Shown here piece after piece: positions 7,662 to 17,617 of a stretch of DNA of 64,000 nt. The stretch comes from Algoriphagus sp. AK58 (lineage in GTDB: Bacteria; Bacteroidota; Bacteroidia; Cytophagales; Cyclobacteriaceae). The stretch covers positions 62,001 through 126,000 of the forward strand of contig NZ_QEIG01000004.1 in NCBI RefSeq assembly GCF_014324365.1. Direction: 5' to 3'. Every line of letters begins with the position of its first letter. The first letter of the stretch is position 1. The translations under genes and the position numbers were made by a program. The notes under the pieces were generated by a model, which did not search any database, had not been told where the DNA came from, and saw only the letters and a program-made list of their open reading frames with translations.

Positions 7662-8080
7662 TCCCTAAGACACCTTGGTGGAATTGCATCCTGATAGCAT
7701 TCGGAATCGACCCAGCGGGGTAATGGGAAGTGGTAAAGATCCTGCTTCTGGAGAAGCAGGACAACAAGACCCTGTAGGGGTCGACCTGTGAATACCTGTG
7801 CGCCGTGGCGTAGCCCCGGGTTGCACCCGGGGTTGAGAATCAAGGTTTTGAGTGAGGCGCTGGTGTAGGGTCTTGATTTGAAATACAATCCTTGGTACCA
7901 GCGCAATGGAAAAAAGGTATGGTCTAAGGGAGGATTGGGGTTGGGAAGCGTGGCTCAACCATTTGGAATTACAACTCCCTGAGATACCTGGGTCGAATTG
8001 CGTCCTGATAGCATTCAGGATCTACCCATCAGAGTATTGGGAAGTAGTTAAAATCCTGCTTCTGGAGAAGCAGGACAACA
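7662..8080 (+). repeat. Diverged 105-bp direct repeats with hairpins
   Basis: Two related copies, 7662-7766 and 7976-8080 (period 314 bp), share the order CCTRAGA, GAATTGCRTCCTGATAGC, a variable middle, and the hairpin TCCTGCTTCTGGAGAAGCAG followed by GA at 7740 and 8054. Between them are GACCC-TGTA-GGGGTC (about 7769-7784) and the strong palindrome CCCCGGGTTGCACCCGGGG (7814-7832). The hairpin recurs at 21674. The block looks like decayed REP-type DNA. The short ORFs crossing it have no protein-like features. Confidence 0.65.
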
Positions 8081-8116
8081 GAAATTATTGGATTCAATTA
8101 ATGCTGCCTCGGTCAC

Positions 8117-8548
8117 CTATCGATTTGAAAAAGTGGAAAGTTCAAGCCAAAACCCTTGAATTCTTTTTACTCCATCCATGAAGTCATCCATATTCATCGA
8201 CTTTTTGACATAGCTATTGCAATGATTATCGTAAGCAAGATCAATATCCTTTTGATTTGAGGACGTAGTAAGGACCACTACCGGAATACTTTTCAAAATA
8301 GGATCTGCCTTAACTTGCCTCAAAACTTCATGGCCATTGAATATTGGAATATTAATGTCCAAAAGAACCATATCAGGCCTTTCTACTTCGGAAAAGGCAC
8401 CCCTTCTAAATAAAAAATCAAGCGCCTCCTGCCCATTCCTGGCTATACTTATTTTTGTTTTTACACTGCCTTCCTCAAATGCTTCAAGCAAAAGGAAAAT
8501 ATCCCCTTCATTATCTTCCACAAGCAGAATGTGGTATATCCTTTCCAT
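8117..8548 (-). CDS. Single-domain response regulator (Rcp1/CheY type)
   Basis: 143 aa, one receiver domain and no output domain. Seen: the acidic pair in LLVEDNEGD, the phospho-acceptor Asp in MVLLDINIP, the conserved Thr in VVLTTSS and the Lys in YVKKS. The extended loop ALDFLFRRGAFSEVERPD is characteristic of Rcp1-type regulators that serve phytochrome-like and multi-PAS kinases. It lies 190 bp downstream of the nine-PAS kinase on the same strand, so the kinase is the likely phosphate donor. Signal output would be by protein-protein contact. Confidence 0.92.
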   Translation of the reverse strand: MERIYHILLVEDNEGDIFLLLEAFEEGSVKTKISIARNGQEALDFLFRRGAFSEVERPDMVLLDINIPIFNGHEVLRQVKADPILKSIPVVVLTTSSNQKDIDLAYDNHCNSYVKKSMNMDDFMDGVKRIQGFWLELSTFSNR

Positions 8549-8738
8549 TATTTAGTTTTTGGTTTCATTAGGATTCTGGATTTAGGGTATTAGCCTAAAC
8601 TTCTAAAATTTTGGCGGTACTTGATTCAATCAAACGTATCTCCTGCATGTAGTTTAAGGTTAATAATTCATTCAGACATTTCTTTTCTCGCTTTTCTGTA
8701 GGAGTTGAAGTAGAATATTAAAATTTTGATACACCAAA

Positions 8739-11700
8739 TCAACCTTTAGGCAAGGTAAAATGGAAGATTGAACCCTCTCCCGGAGTTGATTCCAGCCAAA
8801 TCCTGCCTCCTAAAAATTCAACGTTCTTTTTAGCAATGGATAAGCCTATTCCAGTCCCCTCAAATTCGTCCTGGTTATGTAATCGTTGAAAAATCACAAA
8901 AATCTTTTCGTGAAACTGCGGAGCAATTCCTATCCCATTGTCTTTAATTGAAAATTTCCATTCGTTTTCAATAGTTTCAAAGCCAACTTCAATACTTGGA
9001 CTGACTCCAGGCTTGGAATACTTTATTGCGTTATCCAATAATGAATGAAAAACTTGGACAATACCGGCTTTATAGGTGTAAACAGTAGGCAATTCTTGGG
9101 AATGAATGGTAGCGGACTTCTCTGAAATAATTTTCTTTCGTAGCAAAAGATATTCTTGAATTACTTTATCCAATTGAATATTTTCTTTGGATACTGTTGG
9201 CTTACTGGCCCTGGAATACTCCAACAAATCTAAAACAATGTTTTTCATTCGTTTTGCTCCATCAGTTGCAAAGTGAATGTATTGATGAGCCCTCTCATCC
9301 AGTTTACTTCCATACTTCCTTTCAAGGAGCTGCATAAAGCTTGATATCATCCTTAAAGGTTCTTGCAAATCATGCGAGGCTACGTAAGCAAATTGTTCCA
9401 ACTCCTCATTTGAACGCTCCAGGTCTTGAGTATATCGTTTAAGCAAATACTGATTTTCCCGTTCTGAGGAAATATCCGAAGAGATACTGATAATTCCCGA
9501 AAGTAGGTCATTCTCATCATAGATAGGGGCTCTGGAGCCCCTTACTGGAATCCACTTTTTAGCCTTATTTTGAATTTGAAATTCTCCAGACCAAGTTTTT
9601 CCACTTTTCAAAAGGTCCATGATTTCATCTTTCTGTTCTTCATTCAGGTCATTTGGACATATCCTGTCAATTTCTTGCCCGATAGTTTCATCTTCTGACC
9701 AACCGAAAATAGATTCTGCGGCCTTATTCCAAAAGCTAATCACTCCGTTAAGATCAGTTGCTATTGCAGCCTGACCTACCGTTTTTAGTAAACTTGCTTT
9801 AAACCTATTCTCCTTTTCTGATATCTTTTGTTCTGTGATATCAGTCATTGCTCCCACCATCCGTAGCGCTTTGCCATATTGATCTCTTACGATCACTCCT
9901 TGATCTACGACAAATCTAATTTCTCCCTCCGGATTGATTATCCGGTACTCGGTTTTCCATTTTTTGATAGCCGGATCACTTAGTGCATTTAAAACACTTT
10001 CTTTAATTCGTACTACATCATCGGGATGAAAAGGGTCTTTCCAAAAATTAGAACTTGAAAAATACTTCAGTGCATTTTTCCCGAAAAAACGTTCAATCAT
10101 ATTAGACCTATAAAACTTATCATTTTGGATATCCCAATCCCAAATTGCATCGTCAGTGGCCTCTGTTACTTTTTCAAACCGCTCATTAGCACGCAAAATT
10201 TCAAATTCTGTATTTTTTCGATCAGTGATGTCAATATTTCCTCCAATCATCCTAACAGGCTTCCCATTGATATCTCGGGATACTATCGCATTTCCCTCAA
10301 TGTACCGAATGCTCTTATCAGGCCATACTACTCTGAATATGGAATTAAACTCTCGTTTTCCTTCAAGGGCATCATTTAAATCCTTATTCGCTTGTTCAAA
10401 ATCGTCAGGATGTAACACCTTTTGCCATGCGCTAACTGCACCTTCGAAATCCTCTTTTTGAATTCTGTACATTTCGTACATTCTATCGTCCCATATCAAT
10501 TGATTTTTTGGGATATCCCAGTCCCATATTCCCATTTTAGCAGAAGAAGTGGCAAGGCGCAGGCGTTCTGATGTGGAAATTAAATCTTGCTCTGCTTTTT
10601 TGCGCTCTGTTATATCCAGTATGATTGCCACAAAGCTTTTGGTCTTAGAGTATGTCACTAATTTAAGGTGAACTTCAACAGGATAAAGGCTTCCATCCTT
10701 ACGTTTGTGATGCGTGAAAAAAATGACCTTGTCTTTTTCATTCCGTTTTAAGGGAGAAACTAATTGACCAAATGTCTGTTCGGTGAATTCAGGTTTGAGG
10801 TCAAGGGGAGTCAATTTTAATAATTCATCCAAGGTATACCCCAAATTCAGGATCGCTCCTTTATTAACATAGGTAAACAGGAGTGTCTCAGCATCAAACA
10901 TATAGATTTCATTCAGACTATTCTCCAATGTTTCCTGAAATCTATTCTTGGCTAGTTCGGCCTGTTTGCGATGATCTATGTCCTGAAACCCGCCATATAG
11001 TCTAATACATTTACCATTGACTATCTCGGCATTCCCAATAGAACGAATCCAAAGTTCATTTTTCTTTGCTGTTACAATTACTGCTTCAAAATCCCAGCCC
11101 TCTCCAGTTTCGATGGTATTTACTACCGCCAAACGAACCATTTCACGGAAATCATTTCGAAAAAAATTGATTCCATCTTCCAAATTAGGCACATAGGTTT
11201 TGGGGTCAGTTTCATGCAATTGATGGATTTGTTCCGACCAAAAAACTTTATTCTCTGTCAAATCGATACTCCAACTCCCAATTTTTACCATTCTTGCAAC
11301 TTCCCGGTTCAGGTCTTGCAAATACTTCTCAGCAGTAACATTTTGCAGTACCCCAGATTCCCCTATTACTTGCTGATTGGAATCATAAACAGGCTGCATG
11401 AGCATCCTGATATGGATATCTTCATTTTTAGAATTAATTAATTTCAATTCTAGATCATAAGCCTCTCCATTTAATAGTAACTCCTGTGTTGCCTGGAGAA
11501 TTTTTTCTTGGGAAGGTTTATCAAAAAAGCTGATTGCTTCATTATATGTTAAGACGGGGTCATTTGGGTCCAATCCATAAATGCTAAATACGAAATCAGA
11601 CCAATTGAGACGGTCTGTTTTAAAATTGTAATCCCAATATCCGATTTTCGCCAATTTACTGGCCTGAGCCATAGTCAACTGGCTTTTTTCTGCTTTTTCC

Positions 11701-12878
11701 TTAGCTTTTTTTAGTTCATTCTCAATTATGATTCGCTCTGAAATGTCTTGGGTTGTGCCTTTGAAGGCTATCACCTTCTTATTATTATCAAAAATCGGAG
11801 CTCCAATGGTATTAACTGTTTTGTAAGTTCCATCAGGACGAAGAAGGTCTAATTCCATCTTATATGAAATCCCATTCTCAATCGCATGATTGATCACTTC
11901 ATTGAATCGATTCCAATCCTTGGGATGAACCAGTTTTTCATGATCCTTAAGATTGACAGAGGCAATGGAAGGATCCAAACCCCAGATATTGTAGGTTTCC
12001 TCTGACCATTCCGAAACCTGATTGATTACATCATAATACCAACTCCCCAAATGCGCAAGCTTCTGAGCTTCTTTCATTTTCCGCTCATTTTCTTCCGCTA
12101 TCTCCTTGGCTTTTATTAGATTTTCTTCAACACCTTTTAATTCAGTAATATCCTTTTGAATGGCTATCCAATTGGTAATAATTTGCTCTTCATTTTTTAC
12201 CGGAAATAACTTGAAGTGGATCAAAAACTCCTCTCCACTTTTTTTATAATTAACTGTGGTTATGGTGGACTCATTTCCATTAATTACAGCTTGTTTAAGC
12301 TTAGCCAATTCTTGGTAATTTGAATTTGGTCCTTGCAAGAATTTGGGGGACTTTCCCAATACTTCCGAAGCGGAATAACCCGTCATTCTGGAAAAGGAAT
12401 CATTGACGTAAACAATTTTTAGTCCTTCCTTATGAAATGGATCTGCATCGGTAATTAAGACAGAATCATTTGTATTAGAAGCTATTTTATAAAGTAATTG
12501 TAGTTGATTTTGATCGCTTTTTTCTTTAGTAATATCTCGACAAATCGCTAAAACACACGGGTTGCCCTCTACCTCTACTTTTGCTGCATGGATTTCAAAA
12601 TAAAGTGAGTTTCCATTTTTATCATTTAAAAGGAAGTTTCCTAAAAAGACACTTTCCTCTCCAAATTCGAGTGGTTTTATGGCATTTAAAAATCTATCTA
12701 CCTCATTCGATGGCATTAAGTCCTCCAAACAAAGTACTTGAACATGCTTTTGTGTATTTCCCCAAACTTTCAAACCTAAGCTATTGAAGCTCAGAATAGA
12801 CTTTGAGTTTTCACTATAAATCCATGATGGAAAAGGGGATAACTTAAAGAAATCAGAAGTGGCGAGATTAATTTTCAT
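8739..12878 (-). CDS. Sensor histidine kinase with nine PAS domains
   Basis: About 1,379 aa from the ATG at 12878; a TTG at 12893 is also open but less likely. About nine successive PAS/PAC units can be counted by their closing motifs (for example AIQKDITELK, GTTQDISERI, GGNIDITDRK, GAMTDITEQK). PAS2 is LOV-like (GKSPKFLQGPNSN) but has Pro178 where LOV domains carry the photo-reactive Cys. The C-terminus has a phytochrome-type HisKA (FAYVASHDLQEPLRM) and a complete ATPase (N-box NAIKYSKPG, G1 DNGIGI, G2 GTGIGLSIA). No membrane segment is visible, so it is cytoplasmic. It is followed by an Rcp1-type response regulator. The signal is unknown. Confidence 0.92.
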   Translation of the reverse strand: MKINLATSDFFKLSPFPSWIYSENSKSILSFNSLGLKVWGNTQKHVQVLCLEDLMPSNEVDRFLNAIKPLEFGEESVFLGNFLLNDKNGNSLYFEIHAAKVEVEGNPCVLAICRDITKEKSDQNQLQLLYKIASNTNDSVLITDADPFHKEGLKIVYVNDSFSRMTGYSASEVLGKSPKFLQGPNSNYQELAKLKQAVINGNESTITTVNYKKSGEEFLIHFKLFPVKNEEQIITNWIAIQKDITELKGVEENLIKAKEIAEENERKMKEAQKLAHLGSWYYDVINQVSEWSEETYNIWGLDPSIASVNLKDHEKLVHPKDWNRFNEVINHAIENGISYKMELDLLRPDGTYKTVNTIGAPIFDNNKKVIAFKGTTQDISERIIIENELKKAKEKAEKSQLTMAQASKLAKIGYWDYNFKTDRLNWSDFVFSIYGLDPNDPVLTYNEAISFFDKPSQEKILQATQELLLNGEAYDLELKLINSKNEDIHIRMLMQPVYDSNQQVIGESGVLQNVTAEKYLQDLNREVARMVKIGSWSIDLTENKVFWSEQIHQLHETDPKTYVPNLEDGINFFRNDFREMVRLAVVNTIETGEGWDFEAVIVTAKKNELWIRSIGNAEIVNGKCIRLYGGFQDIDHRKQAELAKNRFQETLENSLNEIYMFDAETLLFTYVNKGAILNLGYTLDELLKLTPLDLKPEFTEQTFGQLVSPLKRNEKDKVIFFTHHKRKDGSLYPVEVHLKLVTYSKTKSFVAIILDITERKKAEQDLISTSERLRLATSSAKMGIWDWDIPKNQLIWDDRMYEMYRIQKEDFEGAVSAWQKVLHPDDFEQANKDLNDALEGKREFNSIFRVVWPDKSIRYIEGNAIVSRDINGKPVRMIGGNIDITDRKNTEFEILRANERFEKVTEATDDAIWDWDIQNDKFYRSNMIERFFGKNALKYFSSSNFWKDPFHPDDVVRIKESVLNALSDPAIKKWKTEYRIINPEGEIRFVVDQGVIVRDQYGKALRMVGAMTDITEQKISEKENRFKASLLKTVGQAAIATDLNGVISFWNKAAESIFGWSEDETIGQEIDRICPNDLNEEQKDEIMDLLKSGKTWSGEFQIQNKAKKWIPVRGSRAPIYDENDLLSGIISISSDISSERENQYLLKRYTQDLERSNEELEQFAYVASHDLQEPLRMISSFMQLLERKYGSKLDERAHQYIHFATDGAKRMKNIVLDLLEYSRASKPTVSKENIQLDKVIQEYLLLRKKIISEKSATIHSQELPTVYTYKAGIVQVFHSLLDNAIKYSKPGVSPSIEVGFETIENEWKFSIKDNGIGIAPQFHEKIFVIFQRLHNQDEFEGTGIGLSIAKKNVEFLGGRIWLESTPGEGSIFHFTLPKG

Positions 12879-12950
12879 GTTAGGCACATTCAATTACAAC
12901 ACTACTGATAAAAAATAATTTTCTAAAAAACTTTACCACTTCATTTCCTA

Positions 12951-13172
12951 AATATTTTAATATGATTGTCCGCAATAGTACCACCAGCCAACTACTCTTC
13001 AATTAATGGGGCGGAAGACCGATGACCGAAGACCGAAGCATTCCGGATTTCAACCTTTTCTAGAAATTTTTTAAGCTCGCTAAGCCTTCTGATAAAAAAG
13101 CGGATATACAGAATATTTTAATATGATTGTCCGCAATAGTACCACCAGCCAACTACTCTTCGATTAATGGGG
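12951..13172. mobile_element. Two tandem solo ends of an IS1595-type element
   Basis: A segment of about 61 bp starting AATATTTTAATATGATTGTC and containing CCGCAATAGTACCACCAGCC occurs at 12951-13011 and almost identically at 13112-13172 (161-bp period). Its first 50 bp resemble the left end of the IS1595-type element at 46708 (shared CCGCAAT, ACCA, AGCCAA blocks). No transposase lies between or beside the copies, so these are remnants or a MITE-like form. Confidence 0.65.
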
Positions 13173-13658
13173 TTGGGGCCTTTCCTTTGTCAGGTAGAAC
13201 CAAAGACGGATCCTGAAAAAAATCTTGACCTTAACTTACACTTTAGCACTTAGAGATATCTTTCTGTTAATGTACTTATATCCATCTATTTTTAATGAAT
13301 ATTAGGAACTCTGAAAGAATCCAAATCATACACTGACAAGTTTGTGAATGTCGATTGGGTATCTGTCTAAAGTTAGGTTGTTTAGTTAAAACAAAGGTAT
13401 TGAATATGAATATTTTGAGGTTTGAGGAGGGTTTCCCAGATAAAAAAATCCTCGTCTGGGAGAAGTAAAAAAACGTTTGGTCTGGGTGGGAGTCGATCAT
13501 GCAGTTAGAAATCCGGGGTTTGAAATCCGCGGGTATTTGAATGCTTATTTTGGCAGAGTATCAAAATCTTCGTTTTTTCAAGAAAAGGGTTATTGGGAAA
13601 TAAAAATACTTGGTTTTGGAAGACAGACCCATTAACAAGAAACCAAATTTTAATCTAA
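13173..13658. other. Intergenic gap, no gene recognised
   Basis: About 490 bp. A 74-aa minus-strand ORF (13276-13500) has no protein-like pattern. An imperfect palindrome near 13,508-13,530 (CCGGGGTTTGAAATCCGCGG) belongs to the type of short palindromes scattered in the window. Nothing else was seen. Confidence 0.4.
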
Positions 13659-14501
13659 TCAAGCCATAACTGCAAGGATTTTAAGGAAGTGGAGCGCCAA
13701 TTCTCGATTTCCATTTACTTCCAAAGATTGTTCTGCGCGAGCCGAGGGAATCCCTTTGGTGAAAATCCTCCAAGCTATCTGGTCTGGGATGGTTAGCTGA
13801 GCTTTTGGCTCAAGTTTAGAAAAGGGCACCAGTTGCCAAGCCGATTCTGTACGCTTTATCCACCAAGAATGAGCAAACTGTCCGGTGATTGTGATTTTGA
13901 CCAGTGTGCCCTTGGGACTTTCTATAGATCGATAGTGGTAAGGAAGAGCCCTTAGGGAAGTTTCCAAATAGGGTAGGTAAAGGCGCTTGCTCAACAGAGA
14001 TCGGTCTTCTGGATCCACCGCATGGAAAATCTGTTGGGTATGGTGCCATTTCTCGGTATACTCTCTGGCAATATGAAACCAATTTTGAGACTCCTCTTCC
14101 CCTGCCCAAGCCACACTGAACAAGGCTTTTTCAAAAGGCTTTAAACTGTTGATCAGGGTCCTATATTCCTTTCCACTTGTTTCCAATAAAGCAATCAAAA
14201 CCTGGGGACTCAGTCTGTTGGTGGCAGTCACCCATTCCGCATTGAGTCGATTGAGAAATCTGACCAAATCCTGATAGGAAGATAGGGGGCCGGGATTCTC
14301 TCCAAAAAAACCATCCCGAATCATGGAAATAGCTCTTAAATTTCCATCCAACAAATGGGCAGTGATATGCTTGATGGTCCATTGCCCAGCCAAAGTTGGT
14401 AAACTCCATTGTTTTGGTGAAAGAGATTTAAGCTTGGTGATTAAAAGTTCATCCAGTTCCTGGAAAAGATGCCGAGTCCGAATAGGGATAGAAGTGTTCA
14501 T
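13659..14501 (-). CDS. DinB / maleylpyruvate isomerase N-terminal-like protein
   Basis: About 280 aa from the ATG at 14501; upstream codons in frame exist but the N-terminus MNTSIPIRTRHLFQELDELL fits this family's first helix. GQWTIKHITAHLLDGN (about 50-65) is the metal-binding first helix motif of the DinB-like four-helix-bundle superfamily, and EYTEKWHHTQQI carries the later E-x-x-H-type motif. The C-terminal third (about 190-280) resembles the SCP2-like tail of maleylpyruvate isomerase-type enzymes. These enzymes are thiol-dependent metalloenzymes in relatives; the substrate here is unknown. It stands alone between decayed intergenic regions. Confidence 0.7.
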   Translation of the reverse strand: MNTSIPIRTRHLFQELDELLITKLKSLSPKQWSLPTLAGQWTIKHITAHLLDGNLRAISMIRDGFFGENPGPLSSYQDLVRFLNRLNAEWVTATNRLSPQVLIALLETSGKEYRTLINSLKPFEKALFSVAWAGEEESQNWFHIAREYTEKWHHTQQIFHAVDPEDRSLLSKRLYLPYLETSLRALPYHYRSIESPKGTLVKITITGQFAHSWWIKRTESAWQLVPFSKLEPKAQLTIPDQIAWRIFTKGIPSARAEQSLEVNGNRELALHFLKILAVMA

Positions 14502-15080
14502 GAAAAGGGTAATTTCTCCGAAATAATGCCAAACTCCAACAAAATCAAAGTCTTTGTCCATGGTCTTTCTACCTCAGTCCTCCTTTTAATCTCTTCCATC
14601 CCACCTTATTGTGCGGCCCAAGTCTACAATCCCAACTCACATTGCCACTTACCGCTATTCCTCTACCTGCTAGCTCGACTATTTCTTAATGATCTATCCT
14701 CAGCTAGTGGGTATTTTTGGGGGCAAAAGTGGGACAAGAGAGATTGGAATTTGGGTAGCTGAGAATTCAGATGAGCTCATAAAACCCCGAAAACTTGGTT
14801 CCTTTCGATGCTGGCAATGGTGTTCAGTATTGAAAGAGGGAACCCCCAAACTCCCGAAGCATACCAAGTGGATCGGTTTTTTTTCCAACTATGTCTTTGT
14901 AGTGGACAGGGCTATGGTACTTTCCAGCAAATGCCTTTCCCTGTTTTGAATCGATTTGTTTTTCCAGGCCTTCCCTTCCGAATAAGGAGGATTGCCAAAC
15001 TTGTTTCTATCAGTCCTATCTATTCGAATTTGCTGTGGACCATCCACTAAAAATCTTCAGCTTAGGACTTCTTCCTTGGA
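14502..15080. other. Intergenic region, possibly a decayed gene
   Basis: About 580 bp. Short plus-strand ORFs in all three frames (14469-15050) each give stretches that look protein-like but break off quickly, for example a signal-peptide-like start near 14530. That is compatible with an old pseudogene with several frameshifts. No family could be recognised, so no gene is called. Confidence 0.3.
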
Positions 15081-16808
15081 TTACTTTTCAAATCTCAGGT
15101 CTGCATGTGAAGACAAGGCCACGATTTTGTGAATAAGGCTATCCAAGTTTTTGGATTCTGCTAAAATCATGCTGATAAACTCTTCTCTTTCCTGTTCGGA
15201 ATCTTGGGAATAATTGATTACCAAATCACATAAGGCTAATATGTTGGCCACATACCTTCTCAATCCATGGGATTGATACCAGGTTATTTCTTTCAACAGT
15301 TCATTCTGTTTAAGAATTCGATCTTCATTTTCCTTCATCAAGGAAATATCCTTCATGATGTAGGATACTCCTATAATTTCACTTCGTTCACTGTCAAATA
15401 CTGGCTCCATCAAAATATCCCACCATCTTGAATCCTGAAATTTTTGAAAATTGATTTTAGAACCAGCAATTACTTGCTTGAGGTAAGATGCTACCTCCTT
15501 GGTGGAATTGAGATGAGGAAAATCCAAAAACGATTCTCCGATGGTCATGGGTCGCCCGAGCAGGGACTGGGTCAGCAGTTTTGCCGCCTTATTACTGGAT
15601 TTAATCTTCAACTCCTTATCAAGAAAAAACCAGGCCTCAGATGTACTGTTATAGATTGCATTCAACATCCCCTGGCTTTCCTTGAGTTCGAGTTCGGTCA
15701 GTTTCCTGGCGTTGATATCCTTGATATTCATGGCTACTCCCATCAATGAACCAGAAGCATCCCTAACTGGAAAATAAGAGACTTCAAACCAATAGGGCAC
15801 TCCTCTCAAATAACGGAGTACTTCAATTTGGACCTGATTTCCTTCAAGGGCTCTCGGGAAATTCTCACGAAATCCTTCCAAACTATCCTCAGGTAGAAAA
15901 TCCTCTATTGAGCTGCCCAATGTCAATTCTTTCCCCTTTGTTCTCAGAGACGTTTCATTGGCTACTCTGTTGAAATTCAATATTTCCCCTTCTAAGCCAA
16001 TCAGTAGGTTGCTGTCCACGGTGCTATCATAGACCGCTTTCAGCTTGTTTTCAGAAAGCTCTATATGAGCTTTTCTTCTTTTCTCCTCGGTGATGTCCCT
16101 GATAAAACAGGTGAGGCCGGCATTGGAAGGATAAACAGTGATCAAAACCCATTTTTTGGAGGGAACTAGAAATTCCTCAAAAACAGCCAACTGATTCTCC
16201 AGAAAAATGGTGGAGAGCTTTTGTAAAAGATTTTCATTAAACCCCTTGCCTTCCAATTCTGGGGCAGATTTGCCTAGGATGTCCTTTCGATCCAGTTCAA
16301 AAAGACGCTCAAATTTGGAATTGATCCTTCGAATCTCCATGTTGACTCCAAGGTGTAAAAATCCGTCTGAAATTTCTTCCAAAATAGTTTCCACTCTTTC
16401 TGCTAATTCCTGGGCTTTGCGTGTGGCTTTTTCTGCATCGGTTATGTCATGACCAATACACAACACTCCGAGGGGAACCTGATTTTCATCAAGCAGGGTC
16501 GAAAACTCCCAATGAGACCAGACATGTTCTTTTTGGCCTTTTACAGGTTTTCTCAAAAAGACCGGAACTATCCTGCCCGGATGAGCAAGGCATGATTTGA
16601 CAGTTTCCAGGCAAATCAGGTGATCATCAGGATGAATCCCGACCATAAATGACTTTCCAATGAAATCTGACCCCAAAAAATCAAACCGCGCCTGAAAACG
16701 CTTATTGACGTATTGGTAGACCCCTTCCAAATCTGTCACTATCGCAAAATAGACCGTGGAGTTTTTGATAAAATCCGGTACAAAAATTTCAAAATTCGGA
16801 CTTGCCAT
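15081..16808 (-). CDS. PAS-domain sensor with histidine phosphoacceptor helix but no ATPase domain
   Basis: 575 aa. Four PAS/PAC units can be followed by their closing motifs (GHDITDAEK, FIRDITEEKR, NIKDINARK, IMKDISLMK). The C-terminal 70 residues form a DHp-like helical hairpin with QSHGLRRYVANIL, which keeps the phosphoacceptor-type His. The protein then stops: no N-, G1- or G2-box ATPase follows, and the 3' flank has no continuing frame. It may be a phosphotransfer or dimerising partner of another kinase, or a truncated kinase. No membrane segment or signal peptide is seen. It is a single gene, 800 bp from its nearest upstream neighbour. Confidence 0.85.
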   Translation of the reverse strand: MASPNFEIFVPDFIKNSTVYFAIVTDLEGVYQYVNKRFQARFDFLGSDFIGKSFMVGIHPDDHLICLETVKSCLAHPGRIVPVFLRKPVKGQKEHVWSHWEFSTLLDENQVPLGVLCIGHDITDAEKATRKAQELAERVETILEEISDGFLHLGVNMEIRRINSKFERLFELDRKDILGKSAPELEGKGFNENLLQKLSTIFLENQLAVFEEFLVPSKKWVLITVYPSNAGLTCFIRDITEEKRRKAHIELSENKLKAVYDSTVDSNLLIGLEGEILNFNRVANETSLRTKGKELTLGSSIEDFLPEDSLEGFRENFPRALEGNQVQIEVLRYLRGVPYWFEVSYFPVRDASGSLMGVAMNIKDINARKLTELELKESQGMLNAIYNSTSEAWFFLDKELKIKSSNKAAKLLTQSLLGRPMTIGESFLDFPHLNSTKEVASYLKQVIAGSKINFQKFQDSRWWDILMEPVFDSERSEIIGVSYIMKDISLMKENEDRILKQNELLKEITWYQSHGLRRYVANILALCDLVINYSQDSEQEREEFISMILAESKNLDSLIHKIVALSSHADLRFEK

Positions 16809-17617
16809 TTTAAACAGTGGCGATGAACTACCATTAATATAAATAAACTGAGGAAAATTAATCTAATTCAAAGAAATGTAAAAGCTGAAATTATCAATTG
16901 TAAAAATATGTAAACACAAGGGATTCCAGTTGTGGGCTCCGCTCCAATTTTACCCCCAACTTGATCGAAGTGGGATCTACTTGATAAAGAATTCGAGGAA
17001 GAAAATACACTTCGGCTAAGTAATGCTGCCCGGAAACAAGAAGACTGCGTTTTATTAAAGAATTGTCCAATCGCCCATATAACATTGCCCGGCAAAGGAG
17101 TCTGAAAACTGAAAGAATACGGAATTTCGAAAAGCTAAAAAATATCGAGTGATGAACACCGAATGATGAATATTGAAGTGGGGGGAAGTGGTTAAGCGTT
17201 AATGGTTAAACGTTAAAGTGGTAAGGAAGCCAGGAGGATTGGTCAGGAAATCTGAAAACCGAAAGGATAGCGAATTTCGAATAGTGAATGATGATTATCG
17301 AAGCCTATTCCTCGGATTTAACCCATTGCCTTTGCCAACTCAAGTCCCCAAACCAATGTCTTGGAACTGCTTAAAACTAAATCAATCTCAGGCTATTCCA
17401 CCCCTAGCTTAAGGCTATAGAAAATTCTTCTTTTCAATCGGTCGATCGCGTATTTTCTCTTTCTTGGCAGCATCCCCAATTTTATCCACCTACATCCCGA
17501 CTAGATTGGGTTCAGTTCTTCCTTCAAAACCCGACGCCTTTGGGTCTGGTTTGGTAAGGGGTTGGGAAAGCTATCGTATAGACAAGATTAGTGCTTCCCT
17601 TTTGAAAGCACTTTTTG
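16809..17617. other. Intergenic region with degenerate sequence
   Basis: About 800 bp between the PAS protein and the cyclase pseudogene. A minus-strand ORF at 16894-17085 reads in part like a protein fragment but has no recognisable family or start context. Near 17,190-17,215 there are short repeats of the type GTTAAGCGTTAATGGTTAAA. I see no intact gene; it looks like decaying DNA. Confidence 0.35.

Noticed and set aside
7665-8181. Short ORFs on both strands across the repeat block
   Set aside because: They run through hairpins and diverged repeats, have no start context and no protein-like pattern.
12294-12374. PAS2 as a true LOV photoreceptor domain
   Set aside because: The photo-active Cys is replaced by Pro, so blue-light photochemistry of the usual kind is not possible.
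9240-12800. Plus-strand ORFs of 60-100 codons within the nine-PAS kinase
   Set aside because: They are antisense shadows of a gene with continuous domain matches on the minus strand.
13505-13540. Possible tRNA-like T-arm (GGTTTGAAATCC)
   Set aside because: No cloverleaf, acceptor stem or anticodon arm can be built around it; it is part of a short palindrome.
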